Source of the DNA: Solea solea
Taxonomy: Eukaryota; Chordata; Actinopteri; Pleuronectiformes; Soleidae
Length of the DNA stretch: 64,000 bases
Direction: 5' to 3'
Assembly: GCF_958295425.1 (NCBI RefSeq)
Contig: NC_081141.1
Coordinates: 29,611,342 to 29,675,341, forward strand
Shown one piece after another: positions 1 to 48,100 of the stretch; position 1 is the first letter of the stretch; the number at the start of each line of letters is the position of its first letter. The notes under the pieces are model-generated. The model saw nothing but the letters and a program-made list of their open reading frames with translations, had not been told where the DNA came from and made no database searches. Both the position numbers and the translations under genes were made by a program.

Positions 1-780
1 CAGACGTGATGGGTTCATGCAGTCATGTGATTGGATTTAGCTCCTCCCCCTCCTCCTCCTCCTCAGCTCTTATATAATCTTCACCATGTGCTCGACCTAC
101 AAACACTGACCTGGAAACAGATGTTAGTTCTTCGGTCTCTGTCAGGACAAACCTGCTCATTCTGTCTGTTCAACAACAATAATAATAATAACAATAATAA
201 TCTGGATTATTAAATAAAACTGAACACGTCTTTGTTCAGTCATCATCACTGCAGATGATTATTAAAGGGACAGTTCAGTCAGTGACCGACGGACGGTCGC
301 TCAGTCAGTGACCGACGGTCGCTCAGTCACTGCTGCAAAAAGGAAAAACACATTACTAAACTATGACTTTTTTGTCCCTTTTTGGACGACATACTAAAAT
401 GTTTGGTCGTCTTTTTCTCACTGTTAGACAGACTTTTAAAGTTTGTAAACCACTCACTCTGCCACACCAGGACGCTGAAGTGAGTGAGAACGTTTATTTA
501 CTAAATTGTTTATTAAATGTATATTTGATTGATTTGATTTGTGATTTCTGTCAATTTAAAATATCATAATCTATATTGTAATTTTGATTTATCTTTTCAG
601 AACTAATAAAATACTAAACACTAAAGTAATAATTAATGTAGCTTTTCACAAAATGGTTTGTTTGGTAAATTATAAATTCATTTCATTACCCTTGATATTG
701 TTTTTAATATATTGTTTATTGATATTGTTAAATTAGGCACTAATGGCGTTCCATACAGGCTTCACTTGCACCAATCATAA
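1..780. other. Intergenic sequence upstream of BMP2K
   Basis: No gene is seen here. The stretch is AT-rich. It holds a CCT run near 46-63, an AAT/AAC microsatellite at about 175-203, and short imperfect direct repeats of a GACCGACGGTCGCTCAGTCA-like unit at about 284-330. A fragment of the dispersed family with inverted ends lies at about 405-480. Short open frames here have low complexity and look like nothing I recognise. Confidence 0.6.
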
Positions 781-1376
781 CAATAGAGGTGGGCGGGGCC
801 GCGTCAGGTTAGGTTGTCACTCTCGTCGGGGAAATAACAAACCACCCACTTTTACTTTGTACGGTTCACAGTGAGTGAGTCACGAGAAGTTCAGTGTCCA
901 GGAGACAGACGCTGAGGAGCGGGAGGACACGGACCACCTACCCGGAGGACTCCTCTCAACAACCGGACGTTGCACTCGTATCATGCCCAGGCTCCACTTG
1001 TGTTAGCCCGGGTTCCCCCTGTGCTCGCCGGGCTCCCGCTCTCTCAGCCCGGACTCTGCTCGCAGAAGAACCGCTGTGGCTGTTAGCAGTGTTAGCCGCT
1101 AACTCCCGAAGGTAACGTGCTAATAAGCGCGAGTGAAGTGAAGAAGTCGCGCTGAGGCTAACGGAGACAAGGCTGCTCTGCGGGGACACCGGGTGGGACA
1201 TTTCTGTCCTTTCTTTTTAACCACCGGGGCGGGTGTGGATAAACCCGGCGGCGGCTGCGTCGCTGTGCTCCCCGCTGTGTCGCGGTGTTTCCCGCTGCCC
1301 GTTAGCAGCGGCTGTTAGCCTGTTAGCCTGACAGAAGCTAAGACACCATCATCACTGAGGTGTTTTCCACACTTTG
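780..1376 (+). promoter_or_regulatory. BMP2K: CpG-rich promoter and probable noncoding first exon of BMP2K
   Basis: From about 780 the sequence becomes rich in G+C and CpG, in sharp contrast to both flanks, as expected of a vertebrate CpG-island promoter. No TATA box is evident. A consensus 5' splice site (TTG|GTGAGTG) sits at 1376/1377, and an acceptor at 2324/2325 could pair with it, giving a noncoding exon 1. A weaker donor (AAG|GTAACG) at about 1110 is an alternative. The transcription start cannot be fixed from sequence. Promoter and exon status are inferred from position upstream of the first coding exon. Confidence 0.5.
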
Positions 1377-2329
1377 GTGAGTGAAGTCTTTATCTCACTC
1401 ACTGTCGTCCTGTTTTTATCTTTATTACTGTTTGTTTATCTGTTTTTAAAGACTCGGACATGAACGGCGTGTAAATCATTCACATGTGGGCAGGAAGAAG
1501 ATCATTCTGTGTATGCTCATTTACAACAATATACACTTTTGAAACCACGGTGTACTATTTTAAATTAACTGCAAATGATCACAATTTAGTGTTTTAAAGG
1601 AAAAAGTTTTACTTCGTTAATATTTGTCTGTTCAATGAAAAAAAGAGTAATATTTATGGTTTGTTTAAGATCATTTATGACCTATTTTTCACAATTGTTT
1701 GACATATTATCACAAGACCAAATAACAAAACATTAAATTAATAATCTGTTCATCTGTCAAATATTTTCTGGATTAGTTTAAATAAAATGTCAAAAACATG
1801 ATTCAGTTTGAATGATTTCTTTGTTTTATGGAGCAAAGAAACCAGAAAATATTCACATTTAAGAAGCTGAAAAATCACACAAACTGGTTTTGATTATTAT
1901 TAATTTGACAGATTAATAAATTATGAAAATAACTGTTAGTCGCAGACATGTTTTTAATATAAAATCAAGTGTAACCTGGGTGTACGGCAAGTGCAAATAA
2001 ATGTGCAAACCAGTTGCATGACTCTTCTAACAGTGACATTGAGTCAAAATAATTTTTTGCCATTTCATAAAGTATTGAAGAAAGATGATTAACAGTTTTG
2101 TTCTGTAGTGAACTCGTCGTGTGTTTGACTTTAGGAGAATTATCAGAAGTTGATTATTAATTCAACGTATCAATGAATTGATCTCAACCAGGTATCATGA
2201 TTGTAATTATTATGTTTAATCTCCAGATAAAATGGAGTAGTTTGGTCTGGAAATTGTTTCTCTGTTGTTGTTTTTGTTTTCATGGCCTGTTTTAACCACA
2301 CTTCCATGTCATGTGATTCCACAGGCGGC

Positions 2330-2331
<2 letters not shown>

Positions 2332-2368
<37 letters not shown>
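2332..2368 (+). repeat. (CAG)n in the BMP2K 5' UTR
   Basis: About twelve uninterrupted CAG/GCA triplets follow a short GCG run immediately downstream of the predicted acceptor. They lie about 130 nt upstream of the start codon, so they would be in the mature mRNA leader if the exon model is right. Confidence 0.85.
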
Positions 2369-2370
2369 GC

Positions 2371-2406
2371 ATGCAGGAGGAGGAAACACCCCAGATAAGG
2401 AGATAG
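2371..2406 (+). other. Upstream ORF MQEEETPQIRR in the BMP2K leader
   Basis: An ATG directly after the CAG tract opens an 11-residue frame ending in TAG at 2404-2406. It is out of frame with the main start 95 nt further on, so reinitiation or leaky scanning would be needed. Its C at -1 and A/G context make it a modest initiation site. Function is unproven. Confidence 0.45.
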
Positions 2407-2500
2407 GACAGGAGAGGGGGGCGTCGACTTAAACTGGACTGTGTGGTTTTGTCAAACCACCGAACAGGGATTACTTTTGGTCGCAAAGAGAACGTGAACG

Positions 2501-37785
<35,285 letters not shown>

Positions 37786-38336
37786 CTTTCACCTGAGGCT
37801 GAAAAGAATCAAACCACTTCTCAGGTTTGTTTTTTTTTTTTTTCTGTGAAACTGTGACGCGATGACTTTTTTTTGAGAGAAAAAACCTAAACCCTGTGGA
37901 CGTGTGAGCGCCCCCTGTGTGCTGATGCCTGTAATGCTGCAACAAACCAGAAACACTCTGTGAACTGTACTGTGATTACAAACTTAGGAGAGTACCTGAA
38001 CTCTCCCTTTAACACGCCACTTTCTAGATAGTGTTGTTTTTAACCGCGACGCCTTGACCTGAGCTCCTCCCCTCCACTTTTTTTTTCTATGCATTTCAGT
38101 TGCAGTCGTTGCCGTGAAAACATGAGGATGTTGTGAATGAATGTTGTTTTTCTTCTTTAAAAACTTTGATAAATACAACTCAACACTTTCTCCCGTCAAA
38201 AATAGAATAGTCGATCAATTTATTCCGTTTCATCGTTCTTTAAAAACATTTTAACATTAAATAAAAAGTCATACACTTTTTCATTCTTTCCAGTGTATTT
38301 AAAGTTTGTTTTTGGGACACAAACAAAATAAATAAA
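37786..38336 (+). terminator. BMP2K: BMP2K 3' UTR with candidate poly(A) signals
   Basis: AATAAA occurs at 38260-38265 and twice overlapping at 38327-38336, about 475 and 540 nt after the stop. Which is used cannot be told. The stretch also carries a fragment of the dispersed family (GAGCGCCCCCTGTG near 37905). Confidence 0.55.
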
Positions 38337-39055
38337 TGAAACTTAAAAGAGTCTGAACAAACATTCAATGACTGAAGTGAGTGAACAAGTACATTTGTCT
38401 CATTTCTGTCATGAAGTGGTTAGAACACACGTTGACCTTTGACATTGCACTTGGCCCTGAACAGAGAAGCAGTTTGGAAAAAGTAAATCGGTGCATTTAT
38501 CTTTAACATAAACAACAGCAATAATGTTTTTTACCAAACTTTGTTTAGGATCCACATTTTACAACTAATTAAGTGTCAGAAATCATGAACCTGATTTGAA
38601 CTGTTAAATAACTTTCATTGTTAAAGTTTCGAAAGATCTGTGGGTCTTGCCTCAGTGTTGCAGAACCACTTTAGCCTGTTCTGTAGAAACAAAGCAAATA
38701 ACTGCCCCCTGCAGCTCTGCGTTGCTTTTTTTCTTTATCAACAAGAAACAAAAACTGAACCTCTTACAGTTTAACCTCGGGGTTAAAACCTATTTTTCAG
38801 GTCATTACATGACAGCGATTAAATCTTAAACTCCTCGTCCTCCTGTGTATCACCTGACGTTCTGAAGACGGCAGCTTTGTCTCACGTTCATCCAACACTC
38901 GACTCAGAAATTCTTCAACCTGAAGAAGTAGAATATATAACTTATTAAATACATAGCTGAAACATATGTGTGTTGTTTCAGTTATGTTGGACGAGGGAAG
39001 CAATCATGTGTTTACTGTGTGAAGGGGTGAGTTTCCCAGGATGCTTTGCAGCGTG
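38219..39055 (-). terminator. PAQR3: PAQR3 3' UTR and candidate poly(A) signal
   Basis: On the - strand the first AATAAA after the PAQR3 stop that I found is at 38224-38219, giving an 830-nt 3' UTR. If used, this UTR overlaps the BMP2K 3' UTR end antisense. Confidence 0.45.
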
Positions 39056-39198
39056 TCACTGCTGTTGTGGAACTTCAGGACACGAGTGAGTGTGCCTCTG
39101 ACTCAGTAGAAAACCTGAAGACTCGAGCCACCAATAAAACATCAGCAGCTGCAGCAGGTGGAAAAGCTGGTGACTGGAGCCAATGTAGTTTAACTGAC
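39056..39198 (-). CDS. PAQR3: PAQR3 last coding exon (residues 269-315)
   Basis: On the - strand, acceptor TTGTTACAG precedes 39198 after a good pyrimidine tract, and TGA is at 39058-39056. It encodes GQLNYIGSSHQLFHLLQLLM and FYWWLESS, with the HxxxH metal ligands, then a divergent tail ending PEVPQQQ. It lies 13.9 kb from the preceding exon. Confidence 0.95.
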
Positions 39199-42100
39199 CT
39201 GTAACAATGTAGAAAACAAAATAAGTGAATGTAAACATCTGAAAAGCAAGTAAGATACTTTAGCGTGGTGTCCAAATTTTGACAAATAACTCATACTATA
39301 GTATGTCGAAAAAAATTTAATAAAGAGGTCATAGTATAGTATGACCTTTTGATACAAGAAGTCATACTATAGCATGACGTATAAAATTTGTACGTCCAAA
39401 TTTTGACAAAAAAGTCATAGTATAGTATGTCGTCCAAAATCGGTCAAAAACGTCATAGTATAGTATGTCGTCCAAAATCAGTCAAAAACGTCATAGTATA
39501 GTATTTCGTCCAAAATCTGTCAAAAACGTCATAGTATAGTATGTCTTCCAAAATCACCCAAAAAAGTCATAGTATAGTATGTCGTCCAAAATCACCCAAA
39601 AAAGTCATAGTATAGTATGTCGTCCAAAATCTGGCAAAAACGTCATAGTATAGTATGTCGTCCAAAATCGGTCCAAAAAGTCATAGTATAGTATGTCGTC
39701 CAAAATCACACAAAAACGTCATAGTATAGTATGTCGTCCAAAATCACACAAAAACGTCATAGTATAGTATGTCGTCCAAAATCGGTCCAAAAAGTCATAG
39801 TATAGTATGTCGTCCAAAATCACACAAAAACGTCATAGTATAGTATGTCGTCCAAAATCACACAAAAACGTCATAGTATAGTATGTCGTCCAAATTTTGA
39901 CAAAAAAGTTATACTATAGTATGTCGTCCAAATTTTGACAAAAAAGTCATAGTATAGTATGTTGTCCAAAATCACCCAAAAAAGTCATTGTATAGTATGT
40001 CGTCCAAAATCAGTCAAAAACGTCATAGTATAGTATGTCGTCCAAAATCACCCAAAAAAGTCATAGTATAGTATGTCGTCCAAAATCGGTCAAAAACGTT
40101 ATAGTATAGTATGTCGTCCAAAACCGGTCAAAAAACGTCATAGTTTAGTATGTCGTCCAAATTTTGATTAAAAAGTCATAGTATAGTATGTCGTCCAAAA
40201 TCAGTCAAAAACGTCATAGTATAGTATTTCGTCCAAAATCTGTCAAAAACGTCATAGTATAGTATGTCGTCCAAAATCACACAAAAAAGTCATAGTATAG
40301 TATGTCGTCCAAAATCACCCAAAAAAGTCATAGTATAGTATGTCGTCCAAAATCTGGCAAAAACGTCATAGTATAGTATGTCGTCCAAAATCGGTCCAAA
40401 AAGTCATAGTATAGTATGTCGTCCAAAATCACACAAAAACGTCATAGTATAGTATGTCGTCCAAAATCACACAAAAACATCATAGTATAGTATGTCGTCC
40501 AAATTTTGACAAAAAAGTCATAGTATAGTATGTCGTCCAAAATTGGTCCAAAAAGTCATAGTATAGTATGTCGTCCAAAATCACACAAAAATGTCATAGT
40601 ATAGTATGTCGTCCAAAATCGGTCAAAAACGTCATAGTATAGTATGTCGTCCAAAATCGGTCAAAAACGTTATAGTATAGTATGTCGTCCAAAATCACCC
40701 AAAAACGTCATAGTATAGTATGTCGTCCAAAATCGGTCAAAAACGTCATAGTATAGTATGTCGTCCAAAATCGGTCAAAAACGTCATAGTATAGTATGTC
40801 GTCCAAAATCGGTCAAAAACGTTATAGTATAGTATGTCGTCCAAAATCACCCAAAAACGTCATAGTATAGTATGTCGTCCAAAATCGGTCAAAAACGTCA
40901 TAGTATAGTATGTCGTCCAAAATTGGTCAAAAACGTTATAGTATGTCGTCCAAAATCACACAAAAAAGTCATAGTATAGTATGTCGTCCAAATTTTGACA
41001 AAAAAGTCATACTATAGTGCATCGTCCAAATTTTGACAAAAAAGTCATAGTATAGTATGTCGTCCAAAATTTGACAAAAAAGTCATACTATAGTGTGTCG
41101 TCCAAATTTTTACAAAAAAGTCATACTATAGTGTGTCGTCCAAAATTTGACATAAAAAAGTAATACTATAGTGTGTCGTCCAAATTTTGACAAAAAAGTC
41201 ATACTATAGTATGTCGTCCAAATTTTGACAAAAAAGTCATACTATAGTGTGTCGTCCAAATTTTGACAAAAAAGTCATAGTATAGTATGTCGTCCAAAAT
41301 TGGTCCAAAAAGTCATAGTATAGTATGTCGTCCAAAATCACACAAAAACGTCATAGTATAGTATGTCGTCCAAAATCACCCAAAAACGTCTTAGTATACT
41401 ATGTCGTCCAAAATCGGTCAAAAACGTTATAGTATAGTATGTCGTCCAAAATCACACAAAAAAGTCATAGTATAGTATGTCGTCCAAAATTGGTCCAAAA
41501 AGTCATAGTATAGTATGTCGTCCAAAATCACCCAAAAACGTCATAGTATAGTATGTCGTCCAAAATCACACAAAAACGTCATAGTATAGTATGTCGTCCA
41601 AATTTTGACAAAAAAGTTATACTATAGTATGTCGTCCAAATTTTGACAAAAAAGTCATAGTATAGTATGTTGTCCAAAATCACCCAAAAAAGTCATAGTA
41701 TAGTATGTCGTCCAAAATCAGTCAAAAACGTCATAGTATAGTATGTCGTCCAAAATCACCCAAAAAAGTCATAGTATAGTATGTCGTCCAAAACCGGTCA
41801 AAAACGTCATAGTATAGTATGTCGTCCAAATTTTGATTAAAAAGTCATAGTATAGTATGTCGTCCCAATTTTGACAAAAAGTCATACTATGGTATGTCGT
41901 CCAAAATTGGTCCAAAAAGTCATAGTATAGTATGTCGTCCAAAATCGGTCAAAAACGTTATAGTATAGTATGTCATCCAAAATCACACACAAAAGTCATA
42001 GTATAGTATGTCGTCCAAAATCGGTCAAAAACGTTATAGTATAGTATGTCGTCCAAAATCACCCAAAAACGTCATAGTATAGTATGTCGTCCAAAATCGG

Positions 42101-45100
42101 TCAAAAACGTTATAGTATAGTATGTCGTCCAAAATCACACAAAAAAGTCATAGTATAGTATGTCGTCCAAATTTTGACAAAAAAGTCATACTATAGTGTG
42201 TCGTCCAAATTTTGACAAAAAAGTCATAGTATAGTATGTCGTCCAAAATTGGTCCAAAAAGTCATAGTATAGTATGTCGTCCAAAATCACACAAAAATGT
42301 CATAGTATAGTATGTCGTCCAAAATCACCCAAAAACGTCATAGTATAGTATGTCGTCCAAAATCACCCAAAAACGTCATAGTATAGTATGTCGTCCAAAA
42401 TCACCCAAAAACGTCATAGTATAGTATGTCGTCCAAAATCACACAAAAAAGTCATAGTATAGTATGTCGTCCAAATTTTGACAAAAAAGTCATACTATAG
42501 TGCATCGTCCAAATTTTGACAAAAAAGTCATAGTATAGTATGTCGTCCAAAATTTGACAGTCATACTATAGCATGATGTATAAAATTTGTACGTCCAAAT
42601 TTTGACAAAAAAGTTATAGTATAGTATGTCGTCCAAATTTTGACAAAAAAGTCATAGTATAGTATGTTGTCCAAAATCACCCAAAAAAGTCATAGTATAG
42701 TATGTCGTCCAAAATCAGTCAAAAACGTCATAGTATAGTATGTCGTCCAAATTTTGATTAAAAAGTCATAGTATAGTATGTCGTCCAAAATTGGTCCAAA
42801 AAGTCATAGTATAGTATGTCGTCCAAAATCACACAAAAACGTCATAGTATAGTATGTCGTCCAAAATCACCCAAAAACGTCATAGTATAGTATGTCGTCC
42901 AAAATCGGTCAAAAACGTTATAGTACAGTGTATGTCGTCCAAAATCACACAAAAACGTCATAGTATAGTATGTCGTCCAAAATCACCCAAAAACGTCATA
43001 GTATAGTATGTCGTCCAAAATCACCCAAAAACGTCATAGTATAGTATGTCGTCCAAAATCAGTCAAAAATGTCATAGTATAGTATGTCGTCCCAATTTTG
43101 ACAAAAAGTCATACTATGGTATGTCGTCCAAATTTTTACAAAAAAGTCATACTATAGTGTGTCGTCCAAAATTTGACATAAAAGAGTAATACTATAGTGT
43201 GTCGTCCAAATTTTGACAAAAAAGTCATACTATAGTATGTCGTCCAAATTTTGACAAAAAAGTCATACTATAGTGTGTCGTACAAATTTTGACAAAAAAG
43301 TCATAGTATAGTATGTCGTCCAAAATTGGTCAAAAAAGTCATAGTATAGTATGTTGTCCAAAATCACCCAAAAAAGTCATAGTATAGTATGTCGTCCAAA
43401 ATCAGTCAAAAACGTCATAGTATAGTATGTCGTCCAAATTTTGATTAAAAAGTCATAGTATAGTATGTCGTCCCAATTTTGACAAAAAGTCATACTATGG
43501 TATGTCTTTTCAAATTTTTACAAAAAAGTCATACTATAGTGTGTCGTCCAAAATTTGACAAAAAAGTCATACTATAGTGTGTCGTCCAAATTTTGACAAA
43601 AAAGTCATACTATAGTATGTCTTCCAAATTTTGACAAAAAAGTCATACTATAGTGTGTCGTCCAAATTTTGACAAAAAAGTCATAGTATAGTATGTCGTC
43701 CAAAATTGGTCCAAAAAGTCATAGTATAGTATGTCGTCCAAAATCACACAAAAACGTCATAGTATAGTATGTCGTCCAAAATCACCCAAAAAAGTCATAG
43801 TATAGTATGTCGTCCAAAATCGGTCAAAAACGTTATAGTACAGTGTATGTCGTCCAAAATCACACAAAAACATCATAGTATAGTATGTCGTCCAAAATCA
43901 CACAAAAAAGTCATAGTATAGTATGTCGTCCAAAATCACCCAAAAACGTCATATTATAGTATGTCGTCCAAAATCACACAAAAACGTCATAGTATAGTAT
44001 GTCGTCCAAAATCAGTCAAAAATGTCATAGTATAGTATGTCGTCCCAATTTTGACAAAAAGTCATTTTATGGTATGTCGTCCAAATTTTTACAAAAAAGT
44101 CATACTATAGTGTGTCGTCCAAAATTTGACATAAAAAAGTAATACTATAGTGTGTCGTCCAAATTTTGACAAAAAAGTCATACTATAGTATGTCGTCCAA
44201 ATTTTGACAAAAAAGTCATAGTATAGTTTGTCGTCCAAAATCACACAAAAACGTCATAGTATAGTATGTCGTCCAAAATCACCCAAAAACGTCTTAGTAT
44301 AGTATGTCGTCCAAAATCGGTCAAAAACGTTATAGTATAGTATGTCGTCCAAAATCACACAAAAAAGTCATAGTATAGTATGTCGTCCAAAATTGGTCCA
44401 AAAAGTCATAGTATAGTATGTCGTCCAAAATCACCCAAAAACGTCATAGTATAGTATGTCGACCAAAATCAGTCAAAAACGTCATAGTATAGTATGTCGT
44501 CCAAATTTTGATTAAAAAGTCATAGTATAGTATGTCGTCCCAATTTTGACAAAAAGTCATACTATGGTATGTCGTCCAAATTTTTACAAAAAAGTCATAC
44601 TATAGTGTGTCGTCCAAAATTTGACAAAAAAGTCATACTATAGTGTCGTCCAAATTTTGACAAAAAAGTCATACTATAGTATGTCGTCCAAATTTTGACA
44701 AAAAAGTCATAGTATAGTATGTCGTCCAAAATTGGTCCAAAAAGTCATAGTATAGTATGTCGTCCAAAATCACACAAAAACGTCATAGTATAGTATGTCG
44801 TCCAAAATCACACAAAAACGTCATAGTATAGTATGTCGTCCAAAATCGGTCAAAAACGTTATAGTATAGTATGTCGTCCAAAATCACACAAAAAAGTCAT
44901 AGTATAGTATGTCGTCCAAAATTGGTCCAAAAAGTCATAGTATAGTATGTCGTCCAAAATCACCCAAAAACGTCATAGTATAGTATGTCGTCCAAAATCG
45001 GTCAAAAACGTTATAGTATAGTATGTCGTCCAAAATCACACAAAAAAGTCATAGTATAGTATGTCGTCCAAATTTTGACAAAAAAGTCATACTATAGTGT

Positions 45101-48100
45101 GTCGTCCAAATTTTTACAAAAAAGTCATAGTATAGTGTGTCGTCCAAAATTGGTCCAAAAAGTCATAGTATAGTATGTCGTCCAAAATCACACAAAAATG
45201 TCATAGTATAGTATGTCGTCCAAAATCACCCAAAAACGTCATAGTATAGTATGTCGTCCAAAATCACCCAAAAACGTCATAGTATAGTATGTCGTCCAAA
45301 ATCGGTCAAAAACGTTATAGTATAGTATGTCGTCCAAAATCACACAAAAAAGTCATAGTATAGTATGTCGTCCAAAATCGGTCAAAAACGTTATAGTATA
45401 GTATGTCGTCCAAAATCACACAAAAACGTTATAGTATAGTATGTCGTCCAAAATCACACAAAAACGTCATAGTATAGTATGTCGTCCAAAATCGGTCAAA
45501 AACGTTATAGTATAGTATGTCGTCCAAAATCACACAAAAAAGTCATAGTATAGTATGTCGTCCAAATTTTGACAAAAAAGTCATACTATAGTGCATCGTC
45601 CAAATTTTGACAAAAAAGTCATAGGATAGTATGTCGTCCAAAATTTGACAGTCATACTATAGCATGATGTATAAAATTTGTACGTCCAAATTTTGACAAA
45701 AAAGTTATACTATAGTATGTCGTCCAAATTTTGACAAAAAAGTCATAGTATAGTATGTTGTCCAAAATCACCCAAAAAAGTCATAGTATAGTATGTCGTC
45801 CAAAATCAGTCAAAAACGTCATAGTATAGTATGTCGTCCAAATTTTGATTAAAAAGTCATAGTATAGTATGTCGTCCCAATTTTGACAAAAAGTCATACT
45901 ATGGTATGTCTTTTCAAATTTTTACAAAAAAGTCATACTATAGTGTGTCGTCCAAAATTTGACAAAAAAGTCATACTATAGTGTGTCGTCCAAATTTTGA
46001 CAAAAAAGTCATACTATAGTATGTCGTCCAAATTTTGACAAAAAAGTCATACTATAGTGTGTCGTCCAAATTTTGACAAAAAAGTCATAGTATAGTATGT
46101 CGTCCAAAATTGGTCCAAAAAGTCATAGTATAGTATGTCGTCCAAAATCACACAAAAACGTCATAGTATAGTATGTCGTCCAAAATCACCCAAAAACGTC
46201 ATAGTATAGTATGTCGTCCAAAATCGGTCAAAAACGTTATAGTACAGTGTATGTCGTCCAAAATCACACAAAAACATCATAGTATAGTATGTCGTCCAAA
46301 ATCACACAAAAAAGTCATAGTATAGTATGTCGTCCAAAATCACCCAAAAACGTCATAGTATAGTATGTCGTCCAAAATCACACAAAAACGTCATAGTATA
46401 GTATGTCGTCCAAAATCGGTCAAAAACGTCATAGTATAGTATGTCGTCCAAAATCACACAAAAAGTCATAGTATAGTATGTCGTCCAAAATTGGTCCAAA
46501 AAGTCATAGTATAGTATGTCGTCCAAAATCAGTCAAAAACGTCATAGTATAGTATGTCGTCCAAAATTGGTCCAAAAAGTCATAGTATAGTATGTCGTCC
46601 AAAATCACACAAAAACGTCATAGTATAGTATGTCGTCCAAAATCACCCAAAGACGTCATAGTATAGTATGTCGTCCAAAATCTGTCCAAAAAGTCATAGT
46701 ATGTCGTCCAAAATCACCCAAAAACGTCGTAGTATAGTATGTCGTGCAAAATCGGTCCAAAAAGTCGTAGTATAGTATGTCGTCCAAAACCGGTCAAAAA
46801 CGTCATAGTATAGTATGTCGTCCAAATTTTGATTAAAAAGTCATAGTATAGTATGTCGTCCCAATTTTGACAAAAAGTCATACTATGGTATGTCGTCCAA
46901 AATTTGACAAAAAAGTCATACTATAGTGTGTCGTCCAAATTTTGACAAAAAAGTCATACTATAGTGTGTCGTCCAAATTTTGACAAAAAAGTCATAGTAT
47001 AGTATGTCGTCCAAAATCTGTCAAAAAAGTCATAGTATAGTATGTCGTCCAAAATCAGTCAAAAACGTCATAGTATAGTATGTCGTCCAAAATCACCCAA
47101 AAACGTCATAGTATAGTATGTCGTCCAAAATCAGTCAAAAACATAATAGTATAGTATTTCGTCCAAAATCTGGCAAAAACGTCATAGTATAGTATGTCGT
47201 CCAAATTTTGACAAAAAAGTCATACTATAGTGCATCGTCCACATTATGACAAAAAAGTCATAGTATAGCATGTCGTCCAAATTTTGACAAAAAATTCATA
47301 GTATAGTTTGTCGTCCAAAATTTGATAAAAAGTCATACTACAATATGACGTCAAAAACTTGACAAAAAAGTCATAGTATAGTATGTCGTCCAAATTTTGA
47401 CAAAAAAGTCATACTATAGTATGTCGTCCAAATTTTGACAAAAAAGTCATACTATATAGTATGTCGTCCAAATTTTGACAAAAAAGTCATAGTATAGTAT
47501 GTCGTCCAAAACCACCCAAAAAAGTCATAGTATAGTATGTCATCCAAAATCACCCAAAAAAGTCATAGTATAGTATGTCGTCCAAAATCACCCAAAAAAG
47601 TCATAGTATAGTATGTCGTCCAAAATCACCCAAAAAAGTCATACCATAGTTTGTCGTCCAAATTTTGACAAAAGTCATACTATAGTTTATCATACAAAAT
47701 TTGACAAAAAAGTCATAGTAGTATGTCTTCCAAATTTTGACAAAAAGTCATACAATGATATGACGTAAAAATTGGAGAGCATGTCGTCCAAATTTTGATT
47801 GAAGTCATACTATGGTATGTCATACAAAATTTGACAAAAAAGTCACATAGTATGTTGTACAAAATTTTACAAAAAAGTCATTGTATAGCATGTCGTACAA
47901 AATTTGATACAAAAAGTCATACTTTAGTATGTCGTCCAAAATTTGACAAAAAAGTCATACTATAGTTTGTCGTCCAAATTTTGACAAAAAAGTCATACTA
48001 TAGTGTATCGTACAAAATTTGACAAAAAAGTCATAGAAGTATGTCGTCTAAATTTTGACAAAAAGGTCATAGTATAGCATGTCGTCCAAATTTTGACAAA

